In this document: positions 9,552 through 20,155 of the stretch, piece after piece
Numbering within the stretch: position 1 is the stretch's first letter
Layout: each line of letters opens with the position of its first letter
NCBI GenBank assembly: GCA_026636295.1
Contig: CP089456.1
Coordinates: 992,001 to 1,056,000, forward strand
Length of the DNA stretch: 64,000 nucleotides
Origin: Medakamo hakoo
Lineage: Eukaryota > Chlorophyta > Trebouxiophyceae > Coccomyxaceae
Direction of reading: 5' to 3'
Translations under genes and position numbers: made by a program
The notes under the pieces: model-generated
Told to the model about the DNA's origin: nothing
Database searches by the model: none
The model's input: only the letters and a program-made list of their open reading frames with translations

Positions 9552-12194
9552 ATGGGCCGCCGGGCCGCATCCGCTTTGGCCCGCGCCGCCCGCGCCTGGG
9601 TGGCGAACGGTGGGGCGTCAGCGTCGGGCCAGGCATCGGCTGCGTCTGCGCGCCGCGCGCCGCACTCGTGGCCGCCATCCACGGCGCCACCGGCCCTCAC
9701 CCGATGCGCGCACACCACCGGGAGGGATGTGTTAGGCTCTGGCAAACTGCTGGGCCCGTGGAAACACGCAGGATTGGGGTCTTTGCCATCCACCACCCGT
9801 TTTTCCTCGTCCAACTCCAAAGCACCCGACCTGTTTCGTCGACCCGCCGCGCCCGCGGCTGCGGTCGAGGCCACGGAACGCACGGCCGCCGCCGACGACG
9901 AGCCGGCCAATCCCCGGCCAGAGGCAACGCCGCCCGCGCCGACGACGGTGCTGCCGACTCCCGCACGTGGAGCCGTGGCGGCGGGGCCGTACGCGCGCAG
10001 CAGTGGGCGCCCGGCGACCAAACAACCTGGCGCCAGTCCCTCCTCTCCATCCCCGTCGTCGTCGGCGTCGGTGTCCGCGGCGGACGCGCTGCCCGAGCCG
10101 ACGGACGGCGAGATCCTGCGCGCCTTGACCCGGGCCATCCTCAGCAAGGACGGGGATTTTGGGTTGGGCGACGTCGGCGGCGGCGGCGGCGGCGGCTCGG
10201 GCGTCTCCCAGCCCACCTCCCCGCTTGCGTCCTCGCCCGTCAACCTCCGGGCCCGGGTGGCGGCGTCGGCCGCCTTGCTCGTCGCGGCCAAGGCCCTGTC
10301 TGTGGGCGTGCCCTTCCTATTCAAGGCCGCTGTGGATGGCCTCGCCGCCGACCCGACTGGCCTCACCCCGCCGCTGGCCGACCTGCCCGCGCTGGGCGCC
10401 GTCTTGCCCGCCACGCTCCTCCTGGGCTACGGCGGCGCCCGGGCCGCCGCCGCCGCCTGCAACGAGCTGCGCAACGCTGTGTTTGCCGCCATCACCCAGG
10501 CCACCATGCGTCGCACCGCCGCCGCCGTCTTTGCGCACCTGCACGCGCTCGACCTGCGCTTCCACCTCGGGCGCCAGACGGGCGGCCTGGCGCGCGCGAT
10601 CGACAGGGGCACGCGCGGCATCAACTTCCTGCTCTCCTCCATGGTCTTCAACGTCGCGCCGACGGCCCTGGAAGTCGCCCTCGTGTGCGGTGCCCTGGCC
10701 CACCAGTGCGGCCCGGCGTTCGCCGCCCTGACGGGCGGGACCGTCGCGGCGTACGCGGCCTTCACGCTCGGCGTGACGCGCTGGCGCACGGCTTTCCGCA
10801 AGGCCATGAACGCGGCCGACGCCGAGGCGGGCGCACGAGCCCTGGACTCCCTCATCAATTATGAGGCCGTCAAAATCTACGGGGCCGAAGCGCACGAGCT
10901 GCGCCGGTACGACGAGCTGCTGAAAGACTATGAAGCCGCGGCGCTCCGCACCCAGGCCTCGCTCTCCGCCCTCAACTTTGGCCAGGCCGCCATTTTCTCG
11001 GGCGCGCTGGCCGCGGCCATGGTCCTGGCCGCGGACGGCGTGGCGGCGGGCACGCTCACCGTCGGCGACGTCGTCCTGGTCAACGGCCTGCTCTTCCAGC
11101 TGTCGCTGCCCCTGAATTTCTTGGGCACGGTGTACCGGGAAGCCCGCCAGAGCCTGGTCGACATGGGCGCGCTCTTTGCGCTGCTGCGGGCCCGGCCGGC
11201 CGTCCGGGACGAGCCGGGCGCCGTGCCGCTGGTGCTGCCCCCGCTGGCGGACCAGGAGGAGGGCGACGGGCGGAGTGGGGGGGCGGCCGGCCAGGCCGAC
11301 CCCGCCCTCGCCGTCGCCCGCGTCCGCGTCGCGCCGCCGTCCCTCCACCTGGACAACGTCACGTTTGGCTATCGCCCGGGCGCGCCGCCCGTCCTGCGCA
11401 ACGTCTCGCTCGCAGTCCCGGCGGGAGGCACCGTCGCCGTCGTGGGCGGCTCCGGCTCCGGCAAGTCCACCATCCTCCGGCTGTTGTTGCGCTTTTACGA
11501 CCCGGACGCCGGCGTCGTGCGCGTCAACGGCCAGGACGTCAAATCGCTGACGCTGGCCTCCCTGCGCGCCGCCATGGGCGTCGTCCCCCAGGACGTCACC
11601 CTCTTCAACGACACGCTGTACTACAACCTCCTGTACGGCCGGCTGGGTGCGCGTCCCGAGTCCGTCTTCGCCGCCGCCAAGGCGGCCGCCCTGCACGACG
11701 CCATCCTGGCCCTGCCCGACGGCTACGACACCCTGGTGGGCGAGCGCGGGCTCAAGCTGTCGGGAGGGGAGAAGCAGCGGGTCGCCCTGGCCCGCGCGTT
11801 CCTGCGCGCGCCGCCCATCCTGCTGGCCGACGAAGCGACGTCCGCCCTGGACGCCAGCACGGAGGCCGGCGTGCTGGACGCGCTGGTGGGCCTGGCAGCC
11901 GGTCGGACGTCCCTGTTCGTCGCGCACCGCCTGACCACCGCGGCGGCGTGCGGGTCCGTCGTCGTCCTGGAAAAGGGCGAGGTCGTGGAAGCGGGCGCGC
12001 ACGCGGACCTCCTCGCGGCGGGCGGGCGTTACGCCGAACTGTGGGCGAGCGCCGCGGCGGGGGCGAACGCAGCGGCCAGTAGTGCGAATGGTAGTGGTGG
12101 TGGCGGGGACGGGGTTGTGGGCCTGTCGGATGAGGAGGCCGAGATTTTAGGGCCGGACGGGCGGAGGCCGCAGGGTGTGCCGCCCATGAGGTGA
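9552..12194 (+). CDS. ATM1: mitochondrial ABC half-transporter, ATM1/ABCB7 type
   Basis: Intronless 880-residue half-size ABC exporter of the inner mitochondrial membrane. The family exports a sulfur or glutathione-persulfide compound needed for cytosolic Fe-S proteins and molybdenum cofactor. The Arg/Ala-rich N-terminus ([20 protein letters not shown]) fits mitochondrial import. The transmembrane domain spans roughly 230-560 and includes the ATM1-typical [18 protein letters not shown] and [13 protein letters not shown]. The ATPase domain starts near 596: Walker [10 protein letters not shown] at about 631, Q-loop [11 protein letters not shown], signature [14 protein letters not shown] at about 735, Walker [13 protein letters not shown] at about 756, and switch His in FVAHRLTT. 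All catalytic motifs are intact. A low-complexity linker follows the leader. Confidence 0.95.
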   Translation: MGRRAASALARAARAWVANGGASASGQASAASARRAPHSWPPSTAPPALTRCAHTTGRDVLGSGKLLGPWKHAGLGSLPSTTRFSSSNSKAPDLFRRPAAPAAAVEATERTAAADDEPANPRPEATPPAPTTVLPTPARGAVAAGPYARSSGRPATKQPGASPSSPSPSSSASVSAADALPEPTDGEILRALTRAILSKDGDFGLGDVGGGGGGGSGVSQPTSPLASSPVNLRARVAASAALLVAAKALSVGVPFLFKAAVDGLAADPTGLTPPLADLPALGAVLPATLLLGYGGARAAAAACNELRNAVFAAITQATMRRTAAAVFAHLHALDLRFHLGRQTGGLARAIDRGTRGINFLLSSMVFNVAPTALEVALVCGALAHQCGPAFAALTGGTVAAYAAFTLGVTRWRTAFRKAMNAADAEAGARALDSLINYEAVKIYGAEAHELRRYDELLKDYEAAALRTQASLSALNFGQAAIFSGALAAAMVLAADGVAAGTLTVGDVVLVNGLLFQLSLPLNFLGTVYREARQSLVDMGALFALLRARPAVRDEPGAVPLVLPPLADQEEGDGRSGGAAGQADPALAVARVRVAPPSLHLDNVTFGYRPGAPPVLRNVSLAVPAGGTVAVVGGSGSGKSTILRLLLRFYDPDAGVVRVNGQDVKSLTLASLRAAMGVVPQDVTLFNDTLYYNLLYGRLGARPESVFAAAKAAALHDAILALPDGYDTLVGERGLKLSGGEKQRVALARAFLRAPPILLADEATSALDASTEAGVLDALVGLAAGRTSLFVAHRLTTAAACGSVVVLEKGEVVEAGAHADLLAAGGRYAELWASAAAGANAAASSANGSGGGGDGVVGLSDEEAEILGPDGRRPQGVPPMR

Positions 12195-12321
12195 CTGACG
12201 CATGGAAAAATGCAAACACATTAAAAAAAAAAAAATACGCATGAAACATGCAAACAGACACCGTCCCACGTTTTTTTGTTGCATTCCCCCCCCCTCCCCA
12301 CCCCACCCACCCCACCATCAT

Positions 12322-13552
12322 TTAAGTGTACAGCTGGATCAGCTCGTCCGACACGGCCGCGGGCGTCAACACCCCCAGGTCCGTGAACAGCAAGGAAATG
12401 AGCGAGGGCGGCGTGTAGTCCCGGCCGGGCACGTCGACCCGCACGCCGCGCGGCATGAGCGGCCCGAAATCGACGGGCACGCGTTCGGGCGGCAAGCCCG
12501 CCTGGGACAGCGGGTACAGCCGCGCGAATTTGTAAGATTCCGCCGCCACGTAAAAGGGCACGCGCGCGGCCTTGGCGGCGATGGCCAGGCCGTACGTGCC
12601 GAGCTTGTTGACGGCGCCGCCCGACTCGGCGACGGCCTCCGCGCCGACGAGCGCCATGTCCACCCGGCACGCTTCCAGGGCGTGCGCGACGCCCGCGTCC
12701 AGGATGGCCGTGACGGGCACGCCGCAGTCGGCCAGGGCCCGCGCCATGGTCAGGCCCGTCCCGTCCGGCCGGCCCTCCGTGACGACGACGGAGAAGGTCG
12801 TCCCGCGCGCGGCCGCGCGGCGCAGCAGGGCGAGGACGACGCGGGAGTGGCCGTGCGTGAGGACGACCGCGCCCGGGCGCACGAAGCGGGCGCCCAGGTC
12901 AGCAATGGTGGCGCGCGCGCGGACGGACGTGGCCGCGAACTGGGCGCCCCGGCCGACCAGGTGGGCCTTGGCGGACCCGAAGTCGGGCCCGTCCTCCAGG
13001 CAGGACGTGCGGGTGACAAAGCGCAGGAAGAGGGCGCAGCCGGCGCGGAGGGACAGGGCGGCCGGGTTGCAGCGTTCCAGCGTGGCGGCCGCGTCTTTGA
13101 GCTCGCGTTCCAGGCCCATCATGGTCGTGGCGCGGGACCGCTTGATGACGCCCGTCAGGGCCTGGCGTGTGGGTGGGTGGGGTGTGTGTGCACGGAGCGG
13201 GAGGTGAGAGGGTCGGGCCCGCCCCGGCGGCGGCGGCAGACTTTGGGAAGCAACGGCGCGTTTTTTTTTCTCGCACCTTGATCGCTGCCACCGCGACCGC
13301 CATGTCCGGCGCCCGGGACAGGGCTTCGTGAAACTCGCGGACGACGGCGTCCGCGCCAGCATCTGTTTAGAGGAGGGACGGGGGCGAGTTGAGGCGAACG
13401 CGAAATTGGGCCGTCGGCAATGCTTTGCGAAAAAAAACTCGCGCGGGTGCGGGCCTACGCAACCTCAACCCACCCGTCGCTGGCGCAAATGGTGATGATG
13501 GAGACGAAGAAGCATCCTCGGCGAAGCGGACGCGGGCGCCGCCGGCGTCCAT
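12322..13552 (-). CDS. translation initiation factor eIF2B subunit alpha
   Basis: Regulatory alpha subunit of eIF2B, the GDP/GTP exchange factor for eIF2; it senses phosphorylated eIF2 in the cytosol. Exons 13552-13474, 13362-13277 and 13161-12322 give 334 residues with matching phases (1, then 0). The N-terminal helix APDMAVAVAAIKALTGVIKR matches the family's DPDMA-VAAI opening. The Rossmann-like domain follows: SVRARATIADLGARFV, VLTHGHSRVVLALL, DMALVGAEAVAESGGAVNKLG, VPFYVAAESYKFARLYPLSQ and PPSLISLLFTDLGVLTP. The first 26 residues are a short acidic/Ser-rich extension. The stop lies 127 bp from the convergent ATM1 gene. Confidence 0.93.
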
Positions 13553-13819
13553 TGCGGAAGCGGGGTGAGAGTTTTCGTGCTGCGCAACCCGCCCCCGCTC
13601 TCGCGAAAAAAATGTGAGAATGATGGGATGGACAGAAAACAGGAGTTCGGGGCATGATTTTACACACGGCCCCGTCGGGCGCGCAAGGGGACCCGCTGCC
13701 TCCTCCCTGGGCTGCATGCATGAAATGGAAGGCGTTGGCTGCAAAAAAGAATGGACGACAAGCGGCGGCAGGTTGGGCGGGGCCGGGTTGGGACTGGGAA
13801 AGACGACGGCACGTGTCCC

Positions 13820-14344
13820 TCACCTCCGCGGCAGGCCAGGCGCCGGCGCGCCCGCAGGCGCGGCGACAATGACCGGTGCGACAGCTGGCGCACTGGCGGC
13901 GGCCTCCACGCCCGCCGGCCGGGCTGTGAACACCGCGGTGCGTGGCGACCGGCCTTTCCCCAACCACCCGCAGTCAAAGCACCATTTACTCTTCGTGTCC
14001 TTTTCCACGTCCGTGGACGCGCGGGCGGCGGTGTCTTTGGAGGCGTCGCCGGACGACGCGGCCACGTAGTCCCAGGGGTGGGAGGTGGAGGAGAGGGCGC
14101 GGCGGCCGGCCTTGTGTTTTGAGGGGGGGAGAGCGTTGGCAGGGGGGCGTGAGCGGTGCCGCGCGCGCACAGTGTCCCTCACGGCCGCGGGAAAGGACGG
14201 CGTCGGCGGGGCGGCCCGTCCATTTCCGGGCGAGCCGCTTGCCTCTGTCATGAAGCGGACACTTACCGCGAACGCGGTCGAGGTGCCGCACTCGGCCGTG
14301 GCCGTCAGCAGGGCTGCCGCGGCGAGGTAGACCGACTGGCGCAT
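13820..14344 (-). CDS. small conserved-looking protein with a WCFDCGW motif, function unknown
   Basis: I do not recognise the family. Two exons, 14344-14267 and 14110-13820, join at phase 0 through GTAAGT/AAG and give 122 residues. The N-terminus (MRQSVYLAAAALLTATAECG) is a hydrophobic leader, possibly a signal or organelle-targeting peptide. The middle (STSHPWDYVAASSGDASKDT) is charged, followed by SKWCFDCGWLG, a CxxC flanked by Trp. The tail is Ala/Pro-rich. CxxC could be a redox pair or half of a metal site. The cleanly phased intron and typical donor support a real gene; its upstream region is shared with the divergent coiled-coil gene. Confidence 0.5.
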   Translation of the reverse strand: MRQSVYLAAAALLTATAECGTSTAFAVSVRFMTEASGSPGNGRAAPPTPSFPAAVRDTVRARHRSRPPANALPPSKHKAGRRALSSTSHPWDYVAASSGDASKDTAARASTDVEKDTKSKWCFDCGWLGKGRSPRTAVFTARPAGVEAAASAPAVAPVIVAAPAGAPAPGLPRR

Positions 14345-14929
14345 GGGCCCTTTTTTTCCTTCGTTTCGCGGAGTCCAAGAAGGACGAGGGAGGGTGAAGG
14401 CGTGTCGGCTCCTGTCCCGGTCGCCGCGTTCCAAGCTCCGAGTCTAAGCTTGGCGCAGTGTGCGTGCGGGGAGTTTGATAGGGACCGTGGGCGCGCGGCG
14501 CGCGCCCCCACTTTCCGGGCGCGACGCGACGCGGCTTTTTTTCGCTGTGTGAGCGCTTCGCTCAGACAACTATTCTGAAGAGAGCAAGGTGCGCAGCCGG
14601 CGGAGCACGTTCCCCACGTCGCCGCCCCCCGCTTTCGCTTTGCGCGAGTGCGCACGGCCTCGGAGCTGCAGCCGACCCTGGAGCCGCGGGTGCGTTCGCC
14701 TCACACCGCGCCCTGGGTCCGAGGAACTTTGGCCAGGCGCGCGGCGCGCCGGGCCCATTCGGGGGCGCTACCTACCCCTCTGCTTTGACCGCGCGGGCCG
14801 GCAGCGCACGGTCTTAGATTCCAACCCGCCACGGTCTGCCGGCTGCCTGACTCCCTGCAGCACCCGGCGATCTTGCTTACGTGAATCCAAACCCTGTCCC
14901 CTCCACCCGGCTCCCTCAAAACGACAGTG
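14345..14929. promoter_or_regulatory. 585-bp shared upstream region of two divergent genes
   Basis: No open frame here has domain similarity. The region lies between two divergent starts (14344 on the minus strand, 14930 on the plus strand) and presumably carries both promoters. It is less GC-extreme than its neighbours and holds short T runs. No specific box can be assigned. Confidence 0.4.
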
Positions 14930-16750
14930 ATGGCGGACAGCGGCGATGCCGGCGCCGGCGCTGCCGCGCCGGCCGCGCGGCCCGGCCGCGCGGCCGGCGC
15001 TGGGAACGCCACAATAGCCAGGCCACCGTGCGAGGAATGCGCCCGCCTGCGCATAGAGCTGGCCGCCGCCGCGGCGGAAGTTGCCGTCGAGCCGGGCTTC
15101 AAGCCGCCCTCGGCCTGGGCGGAGCGGGAAGTGCGGCACAAGGCCGACCGCGCGGCCTGGGCCGCGGCGTCCGCCGAGCTGGGCGCCCGGGTGGAAGCCC
15201 TGTCGGCAGAGGTTGCGGCCCTGCGCTCGGACGAAACCGTGAGCCGGTTGGAGGCTGAAGTCGCGGCGGCCAAGGCCGAAGCGGACGCGGCGAGGGCGGA
15301 CGCCCTGGCCGCGAGGCGGGAACTCCACGACCTGCGCGTCGCGACGGCCGACGGCCGGTGGTCGGGCGGCGGCGGCGGCGGGGCGCCTCCCAACACCGCC
15401 ACCACCAAGCCCCCCACCGCCGAAGAAGCGGCGGCCGCGGCCCGGGTGGCGGGCGTGGTGGAAGCGCTGAGCGCCGCGGGCGTGCGGCCCGACGCGCCAG
15501 GCGCCGCCTCGCCGACCCTCCCTCCCGCCTCCCTGATGGGCGCGCGCGACGGCGACGCGGACGCCCGGGCGGGTGAGGCCGGCGCTGCGGCGCCCGGTCT
15601 GTCGCCCGAGCAGCTGGCCGCCCGGCGGACGGCAGCCGAAGCGGCGGGCCTGCGGCCGGAGGAGGTGGTGGGTGTGAGCCGGCCGGTCGCGGCGCGCCTG
15701 GGCGGGGAGGGAGGCGGCGGCGCCGCGCCGGCCGCCTCTTCCGGCGAGGGAGAGGAGGCTGGCCCTGCGCCAGGCACGGTGCCTTCTCTCGCCTCCGCCT
15801 TTTCCACGCCCGCCAAGCCGGACGGCGGCGGCGAGCCGGCGACGGCGGCCGCGACTCCACCACCCACCACGCCCGGCGACAGCGCGCCGCCGCGCCCGGC
15901 CGACACGCCCGGCCCGACCGCTCCCCCCTCGCCCGCGGACGAGGACGCGCCTGCTGGCGCGGCCAGGAGGCGCCGGCGCCGGCGCCGGCGCGGCCGCCAG
16001 GCCGCTGCCGCCGCTGAAGGGGAAGGGGATGGGGGAGACGCCTCTGACGCCTCCACGTCCTCCTCCTCCTCCTCCTCCTCCTCGTCTTCCGCCGCCTCCA
16101 CGCCCAAAGCCGACTTGCGCCGGCGCTTGGCTGCCGTGGAGGCGCGCGCCGCCGTGGACGAAGCCCACATCGCCCGCCTGGCGTCAGCACTGGAAGCGGC
16201 GGACGCGGAAGGAGGTGGCGCCCTCCCCACCACCTCCACCACCTCCCCACCGCTCACGCCTTCAAAAGCCGCCCTGGCCGCGGCGGGCGCGCGCGGCCGG
16301 CTGCGGGCGGGTACCCGCGCCCGGGAGAGCGTTGCTGTGCCCGAAATCACGCCGGCGGACGACGAGGCGCAGGAAGGGACGGCGACAGCGCCGGCCGCCC
16401 CCCACCCCCGGCGCGCACCGCTCGACGCCACGCCCATCATCCCGGGCCTCTCGGAAGAGGAGGTGGAAGTGTCCCGCCTGCGGGAGGAAGCGGCCACGCT
16501 CATGGACGAGCTGGTCCGCGTCAAACTAGAACTAGCGGAGAAGGACGGGGAGGTGACCCACCTCAAGCGGTCGGTCGTGCGCGAGGTGGGCGAAGCGAAA
16601 GCAGCGGCCGCGCGACTCGCGGCCGTCAAGGCGCACCTCCTGGCCAAAAGCGGTGGGGCGGGCCTGGAACCCGACACCGCCGCCCTGTTTGTGGTGGGGC
16701 GGTCCGGGTCGGCGAGCACGCTCGTGTCGCCGCGCGCGAGCGGCGAGTGA
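14930..16750 (+). CDS. coiled-coil protein of unknown function
   Basis: Single open frame of 606 residues. I chose the ATG at 14930. No enzymatic domain is visible. Residues of about 45-130 form an Ala/Glu-rich heptad region starting at CEECARLRIELAAAAAEVAV, which also has a CxxC. A Pro/Gly/Ser-rich middle follows, with a basic cluster [11 protein letters not shown] and a poly-Ser run encoded by TCC repeats. Two more coiled segments are near the C-terminus (about 385-420 and about 510-575: LSEEEVEVSRLREEAATLMD). The basic patch could be a nuclear localisation signal. It ends 80 bp from the convergent VTC4 gene. The gene looks real; the role is unknown. Confidence 0.6.
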   Translation: MADSGDAGAGAAAPAARPGRAAGAGNATIARPPCEECARLRIELAAAAAEVAVEPGFKPPSAWAEREVRHKADRAAWAAASAELGARVEALSAEVAALRSDETVSRLEAEVAAAKAEADAARADALAARRELHDLRVATADGRWSGGGGGGAPPNTATTKPPTAEEAAAAARVAGVVEALSAAGVRPDAPGAASPTLPPASLMGARDGDADARAGEAGAAAPGLSPEQLAARRTAAEAAGLRPEEVVGVSRPVAARLGGEGGGGAAPAASSGEGEEAGPAPGTVPSLASAFSTPAKPDGGGEPATAAATPPPTTPGDSAPPRPADTPGPTAPPSPADEDAPAGAARRRRRRRRRGRQAAAAAEGEGDGGDASDASTSSSSSSSSSSSAASTPKADLRRRLAAVEARAAVDEAHIARLASALEAADAEGGGALPTTSTTSPPLTPSKAALAAAGARGRLRAGTRARESVAVPEITPADDEAQEGTATAPAAPHPRRAPLDATPIIPGLSEEEVEVSRLREEAATLMDELVRVKLELAEKDGEVTHLKRSVVREVGEAKAAAARLAAVKAHLLAKSGGAGLEPDTAALFVVGRSGSASTLVSPRASGE

Positions 16751-16830
16751 GGCGTGTTGAAACAGTGTCTTCTTGCCATGTCGCCTTTTTTTTTCCATTC
16801 CATGCCCCACCCCCAACCCGCCCGCTTCCC

Positions 16831-19422
16831 TCACCCCACACCGTTGAACGCGGCATTGAACGCGGCAAACCCCTCCGCGCTCAGAATTGAAGGCGGCGCG
16901 GGCGGCTGGCCGACCACCGCGGCGGCCAAGACGCCCGCTAGGCGCGCCGGCGAGGGCGGCGGCGGCGGCGGCCCGGGCGGCGGCGAGAGCGTGTGCAGGA
17001 GGTCGATGAGCGACACCAACAGAATCGCACTCAGGGCCGCGACGACGACGGCCGCCAAGCCCAGCGGGCCGTACCGGTCGTCGATGTAGCCAACCTGCTT
17101 GCGCGCGATGGCCCGGGACCGCCACACAAACACAAAGAGGGCGTACGCACACATGAGGACGGCGACGGGGAGCAGGAGGAGGGCGATGACTTCGACAAAG
17201 CGCGCGGCGTGGCGGCCGGCCGTGCCGGCCTTGGCCGCCTTGGCCGCTTCCGCGCCCGCGAAGCCCAGCAGGGCCGCGGCGATCGAGCCGATGGTCACCG
17301 CCATGTGCAGCCATGACAGGAACGTCCGTTCATTGGCCAAGAAGGTCTTGGGCTCGATGCGCATGGGCACCGTCCGAGCCAGGAGTGGCGCGTCCAGGCC
17401 GGACAGGGACGGGAGCGGGCCGGTGTGGGGTGGCGCGTCCGCCGCCCTCGACCCAAAGTACGAGTCCACCCACGCGGCCAGGCGGGCACCCAGGGTGGAT
17501 GACGGCGGCCCAGTCGCCCGCCGCCCGCCCGGCCCGTCACCCGGACCGGGCAGCAGCTGGAGCGTGGGCGCGTCGCCCAGGAGCGGGTGACTCAGTTCGC
17601 CCTCGTCCGCCCACCCGGCGCGCCGGCGCGGCTTGGTCGCCGCGCCGGCCGCCGGCACGGGCGGCGCGCCGGCTTCCCGCCCGGACCGCCCAGGCCCGGG
17701 CACAGCCACAGGCGCAGACGCCAGCATGGACGGGCGGACAGACTCGTCGTCCACCCAGTACGGCACGGCCTGGACGAGGTCGGGCAGGAGGGTCGCCGAC
17801 CCGTGCATGAACTTTGAGAATTTGTGGACTTCCGTCAGGTAGCCCGACTCCAGCAGGTCCGTCACCCAGCCGGGCGCGGCGTGGCCCTCGGGCAGGGACA
17901 GCTTGACTTCCAGCACCGCGTGCGGGAAGCGCGTGATTTCCGTGCGCGGCACGGGCAGGGCCGGGTCGCGGAACCAGCGCCCGGCTTCCAGGCAGGACGG
18001 GCCGTCGTCCGGGTTTTCCTTTATCATGACCAGGTTGGTGTCCAGCGAGATGCGCACCGTGGAATCGTACGGGATCTGGAAGGCCGTACGCTGGTACTGC
18101 GTGCGCAGGACGGGCGCCAACTGCTTGGCGTCGACCTGGGCCGCCACCTCCTCGAACAGGGAGATAAACTTGGACACTTCCTCCTCGCGTTTCCCGGCCG
18201 CGCGCAGGTCGGCCGCCGCGTCGGCGGCGCTGTACTCGCCCGTCAGGAAGGGAAACACGCGCGGTTCGGGCAGCGCAAACCGTTCCTTGACGGACTCTTC
18301 GCCCTTCCACGACTCGCGGTGCGTCTTGCGCTCGACAAAGCACGTGCGCGGGGGGCCGTCGCCGTACCAGCGCACGCGGACAGCAATCGCGCCAGGCCTC
18401 TTGTCCAGGCGGCCGTGGTACAGCTCCATGGACGAGTTGTCCAAGTAGGTCGAATTGATGAGCTGGGCGTCGCTGGGTTCGGCGATCTCAGCGGCCTCTC
18501 CAGACGACGGGCCCGCACCACCCCCACCCCCACCGCCGCCGCCGGACGACGACGCGGGCGCATTGTACTGGAACACGGGCAAGTGCTGCAGGATGGCGTG
18601 CTTCACCGCCGACACGTCCGCCGTGCGCACCCAGTACTTGGTCGTCGACCGGACAAAGCCTTGCGACGCGTCCTCGTTCTTTGTCCCGGCCGTGTCGCCG
18701 CGCAGCGCCGCGTACACGGCGGAGAGTTGGACGAGCAGCCCGGAATAATTGCCCTGCACCCAGGGCTGGTGGTGGAGGTGGGCGACGTAGAATTGTTGGC
18801 ACGGCGCGTGCGGGCAATTCTTGTCGTGCTTTTTCAAGATTTTGTGAAAGCCCAAATAATTCAGGTTGACATATTTTTCGAGCGCCAAAAACTCGTCGCC
18901 CACGGCCTTGGCTTCCTCCAGGAGGGGACCCACGGGTTCAGGAGCTCCAGAAGGGGACGTGCCGGCAGAGAAGGACAGGCTGGGCGCGGACGTGGGGAGG
19001 CCGGCTTCCACGTCCCCTCCACCGCCGCCGGCGGAGGGGGGGAGGGGCGGGCGGCCTGACGACGCAACCGACGCGGGTGGCGGCCGCCCGGCCGCGGCCG
19101 CGTTGGCGCGGACGACCAGGGCTTTCAGCCGTTTTTTCAAGGCGGATACTTGGCCAACAGTAAACTTGTTGACTTTGGAGACTTCCGCCTCCAAAGCCTC
19201 GTAAAACGCTTCTTCCGCGTTGCGCCGGCCCTGGCCGGGCCCGCCGTTGCGCGCGACGGTGAGCGACGTCGTGCGCGGCGAAAAGTCGGGCACAATGCCG
19301 CCCGCCGCGACCGCCGCTTCCTCCGCCGCGGTTTTAATCAGGTCTTTCAGGCGCTTGTAGTCCATGTACGCGGTCCGCCATTCCGGGCGGGCTTTGGATT
19401 CCAGGTACTTGCCAAACTTCAT
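16831..19422 (-). CDS. VTC4: SPX-VTC-DUF202 polyphosphate polymerase (VTC4-like)
   Basis: Catalytic subunit of the vacuolar transporter chaperone complex: it makes inorganic polyphosphate from ATP and threads it into acidocalcisomes or vacuoles. Intronless, 863 residues. The N-terminal SPX domain (MKFGKYLESKARPEW, YMDYKRLKDLIK, NYLGFHKILKKHDK) binds inositol pyrophosphates and so senses phosphate. The VTC tunnel domain begins near 330 (MELYHGRLDKRPGAIAVRVR), with basic and acidic active-site residues in VRVRWYGDG, CFVERKTHRESW, VRISLDTN, VLEVKLSLP and EVHKFSKFMHG. The C-terminal DUF202 domain (about 690-850) begins FLANERTFLSWLHMAV and has three membrane spans. All signature residues look intact. 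It is head to head with a VTC1-like gene. Confidence 0.95.
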   Translation of the reverse strand: MKFGKYLESKARPEWRTAYMDYKRLKDLIKTAAEEAAVAAGGIVPDFSPRTTSLTVARNGGPGQGRRNAEEAFYEALEAEVSKVNKFTVGQVSALKKRLKALVVRANAAAAGRPPPASVASSGRPPLPPSAGGGGGDVEAGLPTSAPSLSFSAGTSPSGAPEPVGPLLEEAKAVGDEFLALEKYVNLNYLGFHKILKKHDKNCPHAPCQQFYVAHLHHQPWVQGNYSGLLVQLSAVYAALRGDTAGTKNEDASQGFVRSTTKYWVRTADVSAVKHAILQHLPVFQYNAPASSSGGGGGGGGGAGPSSGEAAEIAEPSDAQLINSTYLDNSSMELYHGRLDKRPGAIAVRVRWYGDGPPRTCFVERKTHRESWKGEESVKERFALPEPRVFPFLTGEYSAADAAADLRAAGKREEEVSKFISLFEEVAAQVDAKQLAPVLRTQYQRTAFQIPYDSTVRISLDTNLVMIKENPDDGPSCLEAGRWFRDPALPVPRTEITRFPHAVLEVKLSLPEGHAAPGWVTDLLESGYLTEVHKFSKFMHGSATLLPDLVQAVPYWVDDESVRPSMLASAPVAVPGPGRSGREAGAPPVPAAGAATKPRRRAGWADEGELSHPLLGDAPTLQLLPGPGDGPGGRRATGPPSSTLGARLAAWVDSYFGSRAADAPPHTGPLPSLSGLDAPLLARTVPMRIEPKTFLANERTFLSWLHMAVTIGSIAAALLGFAGAEAAKAAKAGTAGRHAARFVEVIALLLLPVAVLMCAYALFVFVWRSRAIARKQVGYIDDRYGPLGLAAVVVAALSAILLVSLIDLLHTLSPPPGPPPPPPSPARLAGVLAAAVVGQPPAPPSILSAEGFAAFNAAFNGVG

Positions 19423-20155
19423 TGTGGGTCTGTGGGTTGGTGTTGATGGGAGGGAGCGGGTTGGGTGTGGGGAGTCGTCGGGCGCGCAAGTGGGGGTGCC
19501 CTAGGCGGGCGCCAGGAGCAAGGGCAGGTCCTTGGTGGGGATGCGCCCACATCCAGCGAGTCTGGCAGGGTCTCTGAAATGCTTCCGCAGGGCGGGACGG
19601 GGGAGAGGAGTTGCTTTGCCGCTGGGGGCGGCGTCAAGGAAAAGGTGCTCTCTCGCGCACCAGCCGATGCGAAGGCGGCCCCAAATGCGGGGGGAACGCC
19701 GCGCCGACCAGGCGCTGCTGGCCACTCTTGCCCAGCCGGGCGAGAGCAAAATGAACTGGAACACACATCGACGGGGAGGGACGCACCTGTACTTGCGTGG
19801 ACGCGGGCCCCTGGGCTCGCCGCAACCAAACGCGACGGAACGGAATAGTGAACAGAACCTTGGCCAGGTGCTCACAATTGCCAACGAAAAAAGCGGCGGC
19901 CGCCCGGCCCACTCGAGACCGCTGTCCCCACAACACAGCCGCACGGGTGGCCTGACGTCTTTGCATCCCAGCTGCACAGAGCGCGCTCGCGCCTGAGGAC
20001 ACGTCCCCTGCGGGCAGTCCGTCTGAACGAGCGACGGGCGGTCGCGCCTACGCTGCGCTGACCTCGACGACCCACCTCCTCCAGTCTGCGCTGACCTCGA
20101 CGACCCACCTCCTCCCGTCTCGTTTCACGGTACCCGGGCAAAAAAAAATTTAACC
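19423..20155. promoter_or_regulatory. 733-bp bidirectional promoter region of the VTC4/VTC1 pair
   Basis: The only sequence between the start codons of two genes for the same complex, so it should hold both promoters. It contains a 33-bp tandem duplication (20055-20120) close to the VTC1 start. No coding signal is visible. Phosphate-dependent regulation is a reasonable expectation, but no PSR1/PHR1-type site can be named with confidence. Confidence 0.55.
20055..20120 (+). repeat. 33-bp direct tandem repeat, two copies
   Basis: Copies at 20055-20087 and 20088-20120 differ at one base near the end (CCAGTCT against CCCGTCT). The unit begins GCGCTGACCTCGACGACCCA. It lies 36 bp upstream of the VTC1-like start codon. 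Confidence 0.9.

Noticed and set aside
20055-20120. Tandem repeat as a transposon end or target-site duplication
   Set aside because: The copies abut directly with nothing between them and no element is present.
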